A stretch of DNA of 13,799 nt from Novosphingobium sp. (GCA_020853995.1 JADYXV010000007.1:1-13799), one strand, 5' to 3'; shown: positions 1 to 7,006, counted from the stretch's first letter. The notes: generated by a model not told the origin, from the sequence alone. Program-made: numbers and translations.

Positions 1-684
1 GAGGCAATCCGCAAGATCAAGACCGAAAAACCGGACCTTGTGTTCTGTGACATCCAGATGCCCGGATTCGATGGTTTTTCCGTGGTCAAAGGCGTGATGG
101 AAATCGATCCGCCACTGTTCGTCTTCGTCACTGCCTATTCCGAACACGCTATCAAGGCGTTTGAGGCGAATGCGGTCGATTACCTGCTAAAGCCTGTGGA
201 AGTGGACCGATTGGCCGACGCGCTTGACCGCGCCCGCACCCGCATTGCCGAAAAGCGTGGCCGCGACGAGGCGGACAAGCTTAAAATCGTTCTGGCCGAA
301 GTGGCTCCTGACGCCATGCCCGACAGCGAGGACGAAGGCGAACCTGTCGCCGGACGCTTTGAAAAGCTGATCAACATCAAGGATCGCGGGCAGATTTTCC
401 GCGTGGATGTGGACACCATCGAACGCATCGAGGCGGCGGGCGATTACATGTGCATTTACACCGGCGACAATTCGCTGATCCTGCGCGAAACGATGAAAGA
501 CCTTGAACGCCGCCTTGATCCCCGCGTGTTCCAGCGCGTCCACCGGTCAAAAATCGTCAACCTCGATCAGGTCCGCCAGGTCCGCCCCCACACCAACGGC
601 GAATGTTTCCTCGTGCTGGAATCAGGGGCCGAGGTGAAGGTCAGCCGCTCCTACCGCGACGTGGTGGCGCGCTTCGTTCACTGA
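1..684 (+). CDS. LytTR-family response regulator (5' end outside window)
   Basis: Two-domain transcription regulator of the AlgR/LytR type, probably working with a sensor kinase outside the window. The frame is open from base 1, so the start is upstream; 227 residues are visible. The receiver domain keeps the phospho-acceptor Asp in FCDIQMPG, the Thr in FVTAYSEHA and the Lys in YLLKPVE (about residues 16-64). A charged linker (about 80-118) leads to a C-terminal LytTR DNA-binding domain (about 120-227) with the typical blocks IERIEAAGDYMCIYT, FQRVHRSKIVNL and VKVSRSYRD. A GTG codon at 40 is not the start, because it lies inside the receiver domain just before the phospho-Asp. LytTR regulators normally bind direct repeats upstream of their targets; no target can be named from this window. 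Family assignment is secure; the regulated process is unknown. Confidence 0.93.
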   Translation, partial: EAIRKIKTEKPDLVFCDIQMPGFDGFSVVKGVMEIDPPLFVFVTAYSEHAIKAFEANAVDYLLKPVEVDRLADALDRARTRIAEKRGRDEADKLKIVLAEVAPDAMPDSEDEGEPVAGRFEKLINIKDRGQIFRVDVDTIERIEAAGDYMCIYTGDNSLILRETMKDLERRLDPRVFQRVHRSKIVNLDQVRQVRPHTNGECFLVLESGAEVKVSRSYRDVVARFVH

Positions 685-738
685 CCGGTAACGCTGTTTC
701 GGTGAAGCCCTATTGTTTCACGCAGAGACGCAAAATTC

Positions 739-767
739 CCCCCACCGCTCGACACGAACGGTGGGGG
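739..767 (+). promoter_or_regulatory. GC-rich hairpin between the LytTR gene and nadC
   Basis: Perfect 9-bp inverted repeat: CCCCCACCG (739-747) and CGGTGGGGG (759-767), with an 11-nt loop. It starts 55 nt after the regulator stop and ends 16 nt before the nadC ATG. No T-tract follows (next bases TGGTATTGGG), so a classical intrinsic terminator is unlikely, though a terminator without a U-tract or a leader structure influencing nadC translation are both possible. Confidence 0.5.
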
Positions 768-783
768 TGGTATTGGGCTGCAC

Positions 784-1650
784 ATGAGCAGTTTCTCCAT
801 TCCCGGCTTTGATCTGGAAGCCTTCGTCACCGCTACGCTCGCCGAGGACCTTGGCGATGGCCTGCCCGGTGGCGGGCTTGACGTCACTAGCGAAAGCGTG
901 ATCCCCGCCGATGCGCGCTTTACCGGCGTGATGGACAGCCGCGATGCGATTACCGTTTGCGGGCTTCCCATTGCCGCCGCCTTCTTCCGCGCGCTTGATC
1001 CGGCGATGGTGATCGACATTCTGGTCGAGGAGGGCGCGCGTGTCCCTGCCGGATCAGACCTTATGCGGCTGGAAGGCAATGCCCGCGCGATGCTGACAGC
1101 AGAACGCAGCGCGTTGAACACCGTGCAGCACCTCTCGGGTGTCGCCACGCTGACCCGCCAGTATGTTGACGCGATGGGGGGCACCAAGGCCCGCCTGCTC
1201 GACACCCGCAAGACCATCCCCGGCCTGCGCCACCTTGAGAAGTACGCCGTGCGCACCGGTGGCGGCAGCAATCACCGCATGGGCCTGTGGGATGCCGCGA
1301 TGATCAAGGACAACCACGTGCTGGTGGCAGGCGGCGTTGGCGAGGCTGTACGCCGTGCGCTGTCAGCAGGCGTCAAAGACGTAATCTGCGAAGTTGACCA
1401 CATCGAGCAGATCGAACCTGCACTGGCCGCAGGGGCCACGCGCCTGCTGCTCGACAACATGGGGCCAGACATGCTGCGCGAGGCTGTGGCGCTGGTTGCC
1501 GGCCGTGTACCGTGTGAGGCATCGGGCGGTGTCCGGCTTGATACCATCTGCGCCATTGCAGCATCAGGCGTGGATTACGTCTCGGTCGGCCGGTTGACGC
1601 AAAGCGCGCCCGCCGCCGACATCGGCCTCGACTTCACACCGATTGGCTGA
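784..1650 (+). CDS. nadC: Nicotinate-nucleotide pyrophosphorylase (quinolinate phosphoribosyltransferase)
   Basis: Cytosolic enzyme that converts quinolinate and PRPP to nicotinate mononucleotide, CO2 and pyrophosphate, the step where de novo NAD synthesis joins the common pathway. The 288-aa length is normal for the family. The N-terminal sandwich domain (about 1-120) is followed by the barrel carrying the family signatures: NTVQHLSGVAT (112-122), TRKTIPGLR (141-149, binding quinolinate and phosphate), HRMGL (164-168), IKDNH (174-178), CEVD (202-205), LLLDNM (221-226) and EASGGV (245-250). The start at ATG 784 matches the usual N-terminus; the Shine-Dalgarno is weak (only GGG at 775-777). 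nadA and nadB are not adjacent, so the gene stands alone in the pathway here. A hairpin at 739-767 sits in its leader. Confidence 0.97.
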   Translation: MSSFSIPGFDLEAFVTATLAEDLGDGLPGGGLDVTSESVIPADARFTGVMDSRDAITVCGLPIAAAFFRALDPAMVIDILVEEGARVPAGSDLMRLEGNARAMLTAERSALNTVQHLSGVATLTRQYVDAMGGTKARLLDTRKTIPGLRHLEKYAVRTGGGSNHRMGLWDAAMIKDNHVLVAGGVGEAVRRALSAGVKDVICEVDHIEQIEPALAAGATRLLLDNMGPDMLREAVALVAGRVPCEASGGVRLDTICAIAASGVDYVSVGRLTQSAPAADIGLDFTPIG

Positions 1651-1684
1651 CACGCTGCACCGATACTCGTGGGGGGAATGAACA

Positions 1685-2107
1685 ATGCGTCCGGCTTCAA
1701 TTCAGTGGTTTGAGCGGATTTATTTTGCCACGCTTGCCATCGGGGCAGTCAATCTGCTGGTCCATTACCGCACCCTCGGCGCCGTCATGGGCAATGCTGG
1801 CGGAACAATGGCAATCGTGTTCACCAGCTTTTTCGCAGGCATCGCGATTTCCCTTATGTTCTGGTATCTTGTCGCGCGCCGGGCCAGCACCATCGCCAAG
1901 TGGTTTCTTGTAGTGCTGGTTGTCATTGGTCTTATCGGATTGCCCGGCGGCTTCAACATGACCGACACGTTGGGCATCACCTATGTTGCGCTCGGTGCAC
2001 TCTCCACCCTGCTGCAAGCCGCTGCCACGGCACTGCTGTTCACTCCCGAATCACGCCGCTGGTTTGCTGATAAGGGTGCGCCAGCAAGGCCTGAAACTTT
2101 TGAATAG
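1685..2107 (+). CDS. Unknown four-helix membrane protein
   Basis: Not recognised as a named family. The 140-aa product has four hydrophobic segments, at about 12-28, 43-64, 72-91 and 96-118, with short loops and a charged C-terminal tail ending RPETFE, so it should be a small inner-membrane protein. I see no catalytic or metal-binding motif. The start at ATG 1685 is supported by GGGGGG at 1672-1677, about 7 nt upstream. It lies 34 bp after nadC and only 4 bp before the RNase T2 start, so the three may be one transcript, with the RNase depending on translational coupling from this stop codon. From memory, similar short proteins occur in other sphingomonads; this was not tested. Confidence 0.8.
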   Translation: MRPASIQWFERIYFATLAIGAVNLLVHYRTLGAVMGNAGGTMAIVFTSFFAGIAISLMFWYLVARRASTIAKWFLVVLVVIGLIGLPGGFNMTDTLGITYVALGALSTLLQAAATALLFTPESRRWFADKGAPARPETFE

Positions 2108-2111
2108 CACA

Positions 2112-2810
2112 ATGCGCCGCCTCCTGACGGCCCTATGCCTCACCGCTGCCACCCCTGCCCTTGCCCAGGGCTGGCAATGCCGGGTGCCGCCGCAAGTCTC
2201 TGTGCCTGCCATGCCCGAACCGGACGCGCCGCCGCGTGTGGTGCCGACCACCGGCTATACATTGGCGCTCAGCTGGTCGCCCGAGTTCTGCCGCACGCGC
2301 AAGGCCGATCCTGCCCACGCCACGCAGTGTTCGGGATCAATGGGCCGTTTCGGCTTTGTGCTGCACGGACTGTGGCCCGATGGCAAAGGCGGGGCCAATC
2401 CGCAGTGGTGCCCGGTACGCCGCGCACCTGATGCCGCCACTTTGCGCCGCAACTTGTGCACCACGCCGTCTGCCGATCTGCTCATGCACGAATGGGCCAA
2501 GCACGGATCGTGCATGTCCAAAGACCCCGCCGCCTATTTCGATCAGGGCCGCGTCCTGTTTCAGGCCATGCAGTTCCCCGATATGGCGCGGCTTTCGCGG
2601 CAACCCGGCCTGAACGCCGGAATGGTGCGCCAAGCGCTGATCATCGCCAACCCGCGCCTGAAGCCCGATATGGTCAAGCTGCTGCTGAACCGCAGCGGCT
2701 GGCTGCGCGAAGTCCACGTGTGCCATTCGCGCGCCATGAAACCGGTGCGCTGCCCGATCGGCAACGGCCCGCCCGATTCGGTACCGGTGAAAATCTGGCG
2801 CAGTTTCTAA
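2112..2810 (+). CDS. RNase T2 family ribonuclease, exported
   Basis: Predicted secreted or periplasmic endoribonuclease that cleaves single-stranded RNA through 2',3'-cyclic phosphate intermediates. Both conserved catalytic blocks are present: CAS I in FVLHGLWP (catalytic His85) and CAS II in HEWAKHGSC (Glu127, Lys130, His131). Several cysteines (60, 73, 100, 116, 134, 204, 214) could form the disulfides usual in this fold, in keeping with export. The start is taken at ATG 2112 because it gives a clean signal peptide, with Arg-Arg, a hydrophobic stretch and ALA before Gln19; a longer frame from 1983 overlaps the upstream gene and has no signal. The product is 232 aa. The Shine-Dalgarno is poor, and the upstream stop is 4 bp away, suggesting coupled translation. 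The 3' end overlaps convergent tadA by 4 bp. Confidence 0.93.
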   Translation: MRRLLTALCLTAATPALAQGWQCRVPPQVSVPAMPEPDAPPRVVPTTGYTLALSWSPEFCRTRKADPAHATQCSGSMGRFGFVLHGLWPDGKGGANPQWCPVRRAPDAATLRRNLCTTPSADLLMHEWAKHGSCMSKDPAAYFDQGRVLFQAMQFPDMARLSRQPGLNAGMVRQALIIANPRLKPDMVKLLLNRSGWLREVHVCHSRAMKPVRCPIGNGPPDSVPVKIWRSF

Positions 2811-3262
2811 CGCCGCTCGCGAAAAAACGTGCGGAGCATGTCTGCGGCCTCAGCCTCACCCATGCCGGAATAGACTTCGGGGCGGTGCAGGCAGGTTGGT
2901 TGATCAAACACCCGGCTGCCATGTTCCACCGCACCGCCTTTGGCATCGGGCGCGGCGTAATAGACCCGCGCGATCCGGGCGTGGACGATGGCGCCTGCAC
3001 ACATCGCGCAAGGTTCAAGGCTGACCCACAAATCGCAATCATCCAGCCGTTCCTGTCCCAAAGCATGGGCCGCAGCGCGAATCACCAGCACTTCGGCATG
3101 GGCGGTGGGATCGCACAAGCTGCGCGGCTGGTTATGCGCAGCGGCGATGATCTGGCCGTGGCGGACAACCACTGCACCAATCGGCACTTCGCCCGCATCG
3201 CGTGCAAGTGCGGCTTGTGCCAGCGCGGCGCGCATCGGATCGGGCAAGGGCCAGCGGGTCAT
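2807..3262 (-). CDS. tadA: tRNA-specific adenosine deaminase
   Basis: Zinc-dependent deaminase that converts adenosine 34 of tRNA-Arg(ACG) to inosine so that it can read CGU, CGC and CGA; essential in most bacteria. The cytidine-deaminase fold is shown by the zinc and proton-shuttle motif HAE (His55, Glu57) and by PCAMC (Cys85, Cys88), preceded by EVPIGAVVV. The length of 151 aa is typical. I chose ATG at 3262; an in-frame TTG at 3298 would add 12 residues without homology. No strong Shine-Dalgarno is visible. Because LEPCAMCAGAI and the PTAHAE block fit TadA, a guanine deaminase or other relative is less likely. It converges on the RNase T2 gene, sharing the four bases CTAA (2807-2810), and diverges from rpmB. 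Confidence 0.93.
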   Translation of the reverse strand: MTRWPLPDPMRAALAQAALARDAGEVPIGAVVVRHGQIIAAAHNQPRSLCDPTAHAEVLVIRAAAHALGQERLDDCDLWVSLEPCAMCAGAIVHARIARVYYAAPDAKGGAVEHGSRVFDQPTCLHRPEVYSGMGEAEAADMLRTFFRERR

Positions 3263-3309
3263 GCGCTTGGGGCTAATCGCCCAATCGGCATTTCGCAACG
3301 TGCGAATCC

Positions 3310-3363
3310 TTGACTTTGCCTGTTGGATCGATAAGAGCCGCGCCTTCCCGATAAGTGTTATCG
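3310..3363 (+). promoter_or_regulatory. Possible promoter region and dyad upstream of rpmB
   Basis: The 123-bp divergent gap between tadA and rpmB holds TTGACT (3310-3315), a good -35 match on the + strand, but no convincing -10 at 16-18 nt. A perfect dyad, CGATAA-GTG-TTATCG (3349-3363), lies 22 nt before the rpmB ATG, and a further CGATAA occurs at 3329-3334. The promoter call is tentative; the dyad is plainly visible. Confidence 0.3.
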
Positions 3364-3385
3364 ACCAGACAAGTGAGTTTTAGCC

Positions 3386-3670
3386 ATGTCGCGTATCTGC
3401 GAACTGACCGGTAAGGGCCGCCAAGTCGGTCACAACGTAAGCCACGCCAATAACAAGACCAAGCGTCTGTTCCTGCCCAACCTGCAGAACGTCACGCTGA
3501 TGAGCGAGAAGCTGGAACGCAGCTTCAAGTTCCGCGTATCGACGCACGGCCTGCGCTCGGTCGAGCATAACGGCGGTCTTGATAACTGGCTGTTGAAGCA
3601 GTCGGACGTGAAGCTCAGTTCGCGCGCCCTCAAGGTGAAGCGCGATCTGGTCAAGGCTTCCGCCGCCTAA
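3386..3670 (+). CDS. rpmB: 50S ribosomal protein L28
   Basis: Small basic protein of the large ribosomal subunit. The 94-aa sequence opens with the family block SRICELTGKGRQVGHNVSHA, continues with NNKTKRLFLPN and has the conserved KFRVSTHGLRSVEHNGGL segment. It is longer than the E. coli form (about 78 aa), with a C-terminal tail that is usual in alphaproteobacteria. The first L28 cysteine is present (Cys5), but not the further cysteines of the zinc-binding variant. It is a single-gene unit with its own terminator at 3700-3735, and rpmG (L33), a common partner elsewhere, is not next to it. The Shine-Dalgarno is weak (GTGAG about 9 nt upstream). Confidence 0.98.
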   Translation: MSRICELTGKGRQVGHNVSHANNKTKRLFLPNLQNVTLMSEKLERSFKFRVSTHGLRSVEHNGGLDNWLLKQSDVKLSSRALKVKRDLVKASAA

Positions 3671-3699
3671 GACCTCCTCCCGCAAGGGATCCGGATTTC

Positions 3700-3735
3700 A
3701 AAAGCCCTCTTTCCCATCGCGGAAAGGGGGCTTTT
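3700..3735 (+). terminator. Intrinsic terminator of rpmB
   Basis: A 15-bp stem with one U-G wobble, AAAAGCCCTCTTTCC (3700-3714) and GGAAAGGGGGCTTTT (3721-3735), closes on a 6-nt loop. The right arm ends in TTTT, and the matching A-run opens the left arm. It begins 30 nt after the rpmB stop. Confidence 0.9.
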
Positions 3736-3777
3736 GGTCTGTGGCGCTTATCCCCTTCGGCAACATGAACCCTTAAC

Positions 3778-3870
3778 TCGTCGCCCCGGACTTGATCCGG
3801 GGTCCGTTTCTGAACACGCACCGTCGGTTTGACTGGATGGATGGACCCTGAAACAAGTTCAATGTGACGA
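3778..3870. repeat. Intergenic palindromic repeat (sphingomonad REP-like)
   Basis: The outer ends pair (TCGTC 3778-3782 with GACGA 3866-3870). Inside is a strong hairpin, CCCCGGA-CTTGA-TCCGGGG (3784-3802); GGTCC (3801-3805) pairs with GGACC (3843-3847); and a small TGAA-ACAAG-TTCA hairpin lies at 3849-3861. The CCCCGGACTTGATCCGGGG core is, from memory, a widespread intergenic repeat in sphingomonads. Only one copy lies in this window. It fills most of the gap between the rpmB terminator and the 3' end of the phytase-like gene. Confidence 0.65.
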
Positions 3871-3885
3871 AATAGGGGTAGACGC

Positions 3886-4878
3886 CTATTTTTCAGCGGG
3901 CAATTTCGCCGGATCGAGCCGCAACTGCATCAGCCGGGTTTCCTGAAACGCCGAATCATTGGCGTCCGAAATCAGCCAGACCGCCAATTGCCCGTCTGCT
4001 GTTGGACGAACGGCCATACCTTCGTAATTCTCACGGACCGCGCTGCCTTCGATCCGGGCCAGTTCCTGCGTTGCCAGCGGGCGCTTTACGTCCAGTCGCG
4101 CCAGATCGGCAAGCACGATGCGGTTGGAAAAGTGCGGCGGGAACAGGCCGAAACTGCGCGTCAGGATCAGCAACCGCCCGTCGGCCAGCGCCACCGCATC
4201 AACCGGATCAAAGCCCGCAGGCAAAACGATGCCGAACTTCTGCACCGCCGAAATGCCCGGACGACCTGCAAACAGCAAGCCAAGGTGCAGACCGCCACGC
4301 CCGCTGCCACATGTTTCGCACAGCATGATCCAGCGCCCGTCATTCAGCCGCGCCATAGCCTCTGCGCCGCCGTTTTCGGGCCAGTCACGCAAGGCAGGGA
4401 TGGAGTAAAGCTGCGCCGGGCCACCTTTGCGGCCGATGCGCGCCACGTGCCAGTCATGCTCCAGCCCGATCCACAGCGAACCATCCGCCGGATCGCGCAC
4501 CGCAGCTTCGGTGTCGAAATATTCGCGCTCGTCCTTTTGCGGGCGATGCACCAGCATTTGCTCCATCGGCCACTTTTCTGCCGATTGGGCAACAGGGGGC
4601 GCAAAACGAAGCGAACCATTGCGATCGCTTACCGCCAGCAGTTGCCCGGATGGCAGGGGGACAAGCGCAGAATAGCCGCCGAAGCGCTTGTTGCCCGACG
4701 ATAGCCGCCACAATTGCTCCAACACAAACGGGCCAAGCGCGGTCCGGTCTGCCAAAGGCACCGTTGCCGTCAAAGACGTGATGCGAACGCGGCCGTCTTC
4801 AGCCGGAAGCCTATACCAGCCCAAAGTCACCCACAAAAGCGGGACAAACAACGACATCATAAGGGTAAATCGGCGCAC
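3886..4878 (-). CDS. Phytase-like esterase-family protein, exported or membrane-anchored
   Basis: Matches the family usually named 'esterase-like activity of phytase', a beta-propeller-type fold found in exported bacterial proteins; the substrate is not known. Visible family blocks are the opening repeat FGGYSALVPLPSGQLLAVSDRNG (about 67-88, given in part), EYFDTEAAV (119-127), WIGLEHDWHVARI (136-148), NGGAEAMARLNDGRW (169-183) and ENYEGMAV (283-290). The N-terminus, about residues 7-22, is hydrophobic after two Arg, fitting a signal peptide or anchor. The product is 330 aa from GTG at 4878. ATG codons at 4860 and 4857 are alternatives that would remove the positive charges, so I kept GTG, but no Shine-Dalgarno supports either. 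It is the last gene of the leftward block and lies 70 bp after msrB, possibly on the same transcript. Confidence 0.75.
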   Translation of the reverse strand: MRRFTLMMSLFVPLLWVTLGWYRLPAEDGRVRITSLTATVPLADRTALGPFVLEQLWRLSSGNKRFGGYSALVPLPSGQLLAVSDRNGSLRFAPPVAQSAEKWPMEQMLVHRPQKDEREYFDTEAAVRDPADGSLWIGLEHDWHVARIGRKGGPAQLYSIPALRDWPENGGAEAMARLNDGRWIMLCETCGSGRGGLHLGLLFAGRPGISAVQKFGIVLPAGFDPVDAVALADGRLLILTRSFGLFPPHFSNRIVLADLARLDVKRPLATQELARIEGSAVRENYEGMAVRPTADGQLAVWLISDANDSAFQETRLMQLRLDPAKLPAEK

Positions 4879-4948
4879 GGCACGCCGATGGCAGATCAGG
4901 CAAATGCGTCAATGGCTTTGCGACCAGAAAACCGGTACTTGCGAAAAC

Positions 4949-5452
4949 TCAGGCGGGCTTGAATTTCAGCGCATCGCCATTGATGCAATAACGCAAGCCG
5001 GTGGGCATCGGACCATCGTTGAACACATGGCCAAGGTGCCCGCCGCATTGCGCGCAATGCACTTCGGTGCGGGCCATGCCCAGCGAACGATCCGTGCTGG
5101 TGCCGACAGCGCGCGGCAGCGGCTTCCAGAAACTGGGCCAGCCGGTGCCGCTGTCAAACTTGGTCGATGATGCAAACAGCGCGCTGCCATCGGCGGCGCA
5201 AACAAAGGTGCCCTTGCGCTTTTCCTTGTTCAGCGCCGACGTGCCGGGGCGTTCGGTGCCTTCCTCGCGCAGGATATAAAACTGGGCGGGCGTCAGCAGC
5301 CGTCGCCATTCTGCTTCGGTTTTCTGGATCGGGAACTTGCCCTTGGCGACAGGTTTTGCGCTGCATGCACTTGCCAATGGCATTGCTGCGCTTGCGCCCA
5401 GAAGCGCGAGGAACCGGCGGCGGGGCAGATCATTCGGTATCACAGTGCGCAT
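4949..5452 (-). CDS. msrB: Peptide-methionine (R)-S-oxide reductase with Tat-type signal
   Basis: Reduces the R-epimer of methionine sulfoxide in oxidised proteins. The MsrB domain covers about residues 45-165 of 167. The catalytic Cys156 is in RYCING, and GHVFNDGPMPTGLRYC (141-156) is the family signature. The N-terminus PRRRFLALLGASAA is Tat-like and is followed by LASAC (Cys30), which could be a weak lipobox, so an exported, perhaps lipid-anchored, enzyme is expected. Two departures stand out: the first zinc CxxC is CAAD (Cys85, Asp88), while the second is intact (Cys133, Cys136), and the usual resolving Cys of GCGWPSF is Thr103 (SGTGWPSF). The start is ATG 5452; an in-frame TTG at 5506 would put 18 residues before the signal peptide. 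A palindromic element at 5471-5529 lies just upstream. Confidence 0.93.
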   Translation of the reverse strand: MRTVIPNDLPRRRFLALLGASAAMPLASACSAKPVAKGKFPIQKTEAEWRRLLTPAQFYILREEGTERPGTSALNKEKRKGTFVCAADGSALFASSTKFDSGTGWPSFWKPLPRAVGTSTDRSLGMARTEVHCAQCGGHLGHVFNDGPMPTGLRYCINGDALKFKPA

Positions 5453-5470
5453 AATGGCGGTAACCTTGGT

Positions 5471-5529
5471 GTCCTGCCGGCAGGCTGGAAGGGTGAGAGG
5501 GCCCAAGGGCTGAAGCCCACCGGCAGGAC
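5471..5529. repeat. Complex palindromic element between P450 and msrB
   Basis: A 59-bp unit with perfect 10-bp ends, GTCCTGCCGG (5471-5480) and CCGGCAGGAC (5520-5529). The left end also belongs to a 12-bp self-palindrome, CCTGCCGGCAGG (5473-5484), and a GGGC-TGAA-GCCC hairpin lies inside (5507-5518). There is no T-tract on either strand. It could be a dispersed repeat or a terminator or processing structure after the P450 gene. It differs in sequence from the repeat at 3778-3870. Confidence 0.55.
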
Positions 5530-5591
5530 GTGGGCAGATCTAGCCACACCCTGCCGAAGCCATCGTGATTGATGTCATAAGTGAGAATACT

Positions 5592-6929
5592 TTAGCGTTT
5601 TTCAAGCGCCACTTCGAGCTTGCGGAAGCCGTGCACGAAATTTGCCCGCACGCGCTGCACCGCGCCGGTCACGCGCACACGCATGTGGCGTTCATGCATT
5701 TCTTCCAGCAGGATGCGCAATTGCATCTCGGCCAGTCGCGCGCCCACGCAGCGGTGGATACCGTGGCCAAAGGACAAGTGCCGCCGCGCATTGGGCCGTT
5801 CAACCATCAGCTTGTCGGGGTTTTCGAACACGCTTTCATCGCGGTTGGCCGAAAGATACCACAGCACCACTTTGTCGCCCGCTTTGATGTTTTGCCCGAA
5901 CAGGTCTGTATCGGCGCTGGCGGTGCGGCGCATATGGGCAAGTGGGGTGACGAAGCGCAGGCATTCCTGCACTGTATTGGGGATCAATCCCTGATCGCTT
6001 TCCAGCAGCGCGCGCTGATCGGGGAATTGGTCAAGCGCATGGACGATGCCCGACATGGTATTGCGCGTCGTGTCATTGCCGCCAACAATCAGCAGCATCA
6101 GATTGCCCATGAACTCCTGCGGGCTCATGTGATTCATCGCTTCGGAATGGATCATCATCGAGATGAGATCATCGGCTGGCGCGGCTTGTGAACGCTCCAC
6201 CCACAAGCGCTGGAAATAATGCGCCATTTCACCCAGCAGGCCAAAGCGGGTATCGGCCAGTTCCTTTGCCAGCGTCAGTTCAACATCACCTGCCCAATCG
6301 GACCAGAACGTCAGCAGCCGCCGGTCTTCCCACGGGAAACCGAACAGGATTGCCAGCATGCCGGTAGTCAATTCGATCGAGACTTTGTCCACCCAGTCAA
6401 ACGTCTCGCCCCAGGGCAACGCATCAAGCACGCTGGCGGTGCGGCGGCGGATTTCGGCATCCATCGCAACCATCCGCGCAGGCGTGAAGGCAGGCGCGAC
6501 GGTGCGGCGCTGTCCGGTGTGTTCGGGACGGTCCATCGCAATGAACATCGGCAACTGCCGCTCGGCCATGACGGCGGGATCAACATCCGTCGGCGGATCG
6601 CCAATCGTGATGCCGCCATATTGCCATGATGATGAGAACAGTTCAGGCAAGGATTCAACGTGAGTGATCGCCTTGTGGCTGACCACGTTCCAATAAGCCC
6701 CATAGGCGGATTCGGGCACGCGGTTGACCGGTGCGTTCGCGCGCATTTGCGCAAAAACAGGCTGCCAGCGATCCTCGACATAGATGTCCGACCGGCTGAC
6801 ATCCCACGGATGCCCGCCGGTTGGAATGGCTTGCGGATTATCTTTCAACCACGCGTCAAACGCTTCGGTCGCGGTGGGAGACGTGCGATACGTGAATGCA
6901 GGCACTTCAGGGGCGGGTGATGTGGCCAT
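5592..6929 (-). CDS. Cytochrome P450, CYP153-like
   Basis: Haem monooxygenase. Hallmarks are the I-helix GGNDTT (283-288), the K-helix ExxR as ECLR (322-325) and the haem loop FGHGIHRCVG with the iron-ligating Cys394. The wording around these sites (LIVGGNDTTRNTMSG, TPLAHMRRTA, LSFGHGIHRCVGARLAEMQ) and the N-terminal AYGAYWNV and GGITIG blocks resemble CYP153, a soluble bacterial family that hydroxylates terminal carbons of alkanes and related compounds; the actual substrate cannot be read from sequence. CYP153 enzymes need a ferredoxin and a ferredoxin reductase; a reductase is at 10348-11595, but no ferredoxin gene is here. Start: ATG 6929 has GGAAGGA about 5-6 nt upstream, giving 445 aa; an ATG at 6974 would add 15 unmatched residues. 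It follows the ABC permease by 77 bp on the same strand. Confidence 0.93.
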   Translation of the reverse strand: MATSPAPEVPAFTYRTSPTATEAFDAWLKDNPQAIPTGGHPWDVSRSDIYVEDRWQPVFAQMRANAPVNRVPESAYGAYWNVVSHKAITHVESLPELFSSSWQYGGITIGDPPTDVDPAVMAERQLPMFIAMDRPEHTGQRRTVAPAFTPARMVAMDAEIRRRTASVLDALPWGETFDWVDKVSIELTTGMLAILFGFPWEDRRLLTFWSDWAGDVELTLAKELADTRFGLLGEMAHYFQRLWVERSQAAPADDLISMMIHSEAMNHMSPQEFMGNLMLLIVGGNDTTRNTMSGIVHALDQFPDQRALLESDQGLIPNTVQECLRFVTPLAHMRRTASADTDLFGQNIKAGDKVVLWYLSANRDESVFENPDKLMVERPNARRHLSFGHGIHRCVGARLAEMQLRILLEEMHERHMRVRVTGAVQRVRANFVHGFRKLEVALEKR

Positions 6930-7006
6930 GGCTATCCTTCCGGGGCGGCTGCGTTTTGGCACACAGTCCGCCATCTCTGGTTAGCCTGACACAACCTACA
7001 TCAATG

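Noticed and set aside
678..1271. 197-aa open frame on the - strand over nadC
   Set aside because: Antisense to a certain gene in GC-rich DNA; low-complexity Ser/Arg/Ala composition and no domain.
1678..1713. Twelve-codon + strand ORF starting just before the membrane-protein gene (ATG 1678)
   Set aside because: Out of frame, no separate ribosome-binding site and ends quickly; probably chance.
1983..2111. Upstream extension of the RNase T2 frame
   Set aside because: It overlaps the membrane-protein gene and would bury the clear signal peptide that begins at 2112.
2456..3313. 285-aa + strand frame across the RNase T2 end and tadA
   Set aside because: It overlaps two well-supported genes in other frames and has no recognisable motif.
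3988..4704. 238-aa + strand frame over the phytase-like gene
   Set aside because: Antisense shadow with Gln/Arg-rich random composition.
5565..6191. 208-aa + strand frame over the P450 3' half
   Set aside because: His/Gln-rich mirror of the P450 coding strand; the P450 motifs on the other strand are unmistakable.
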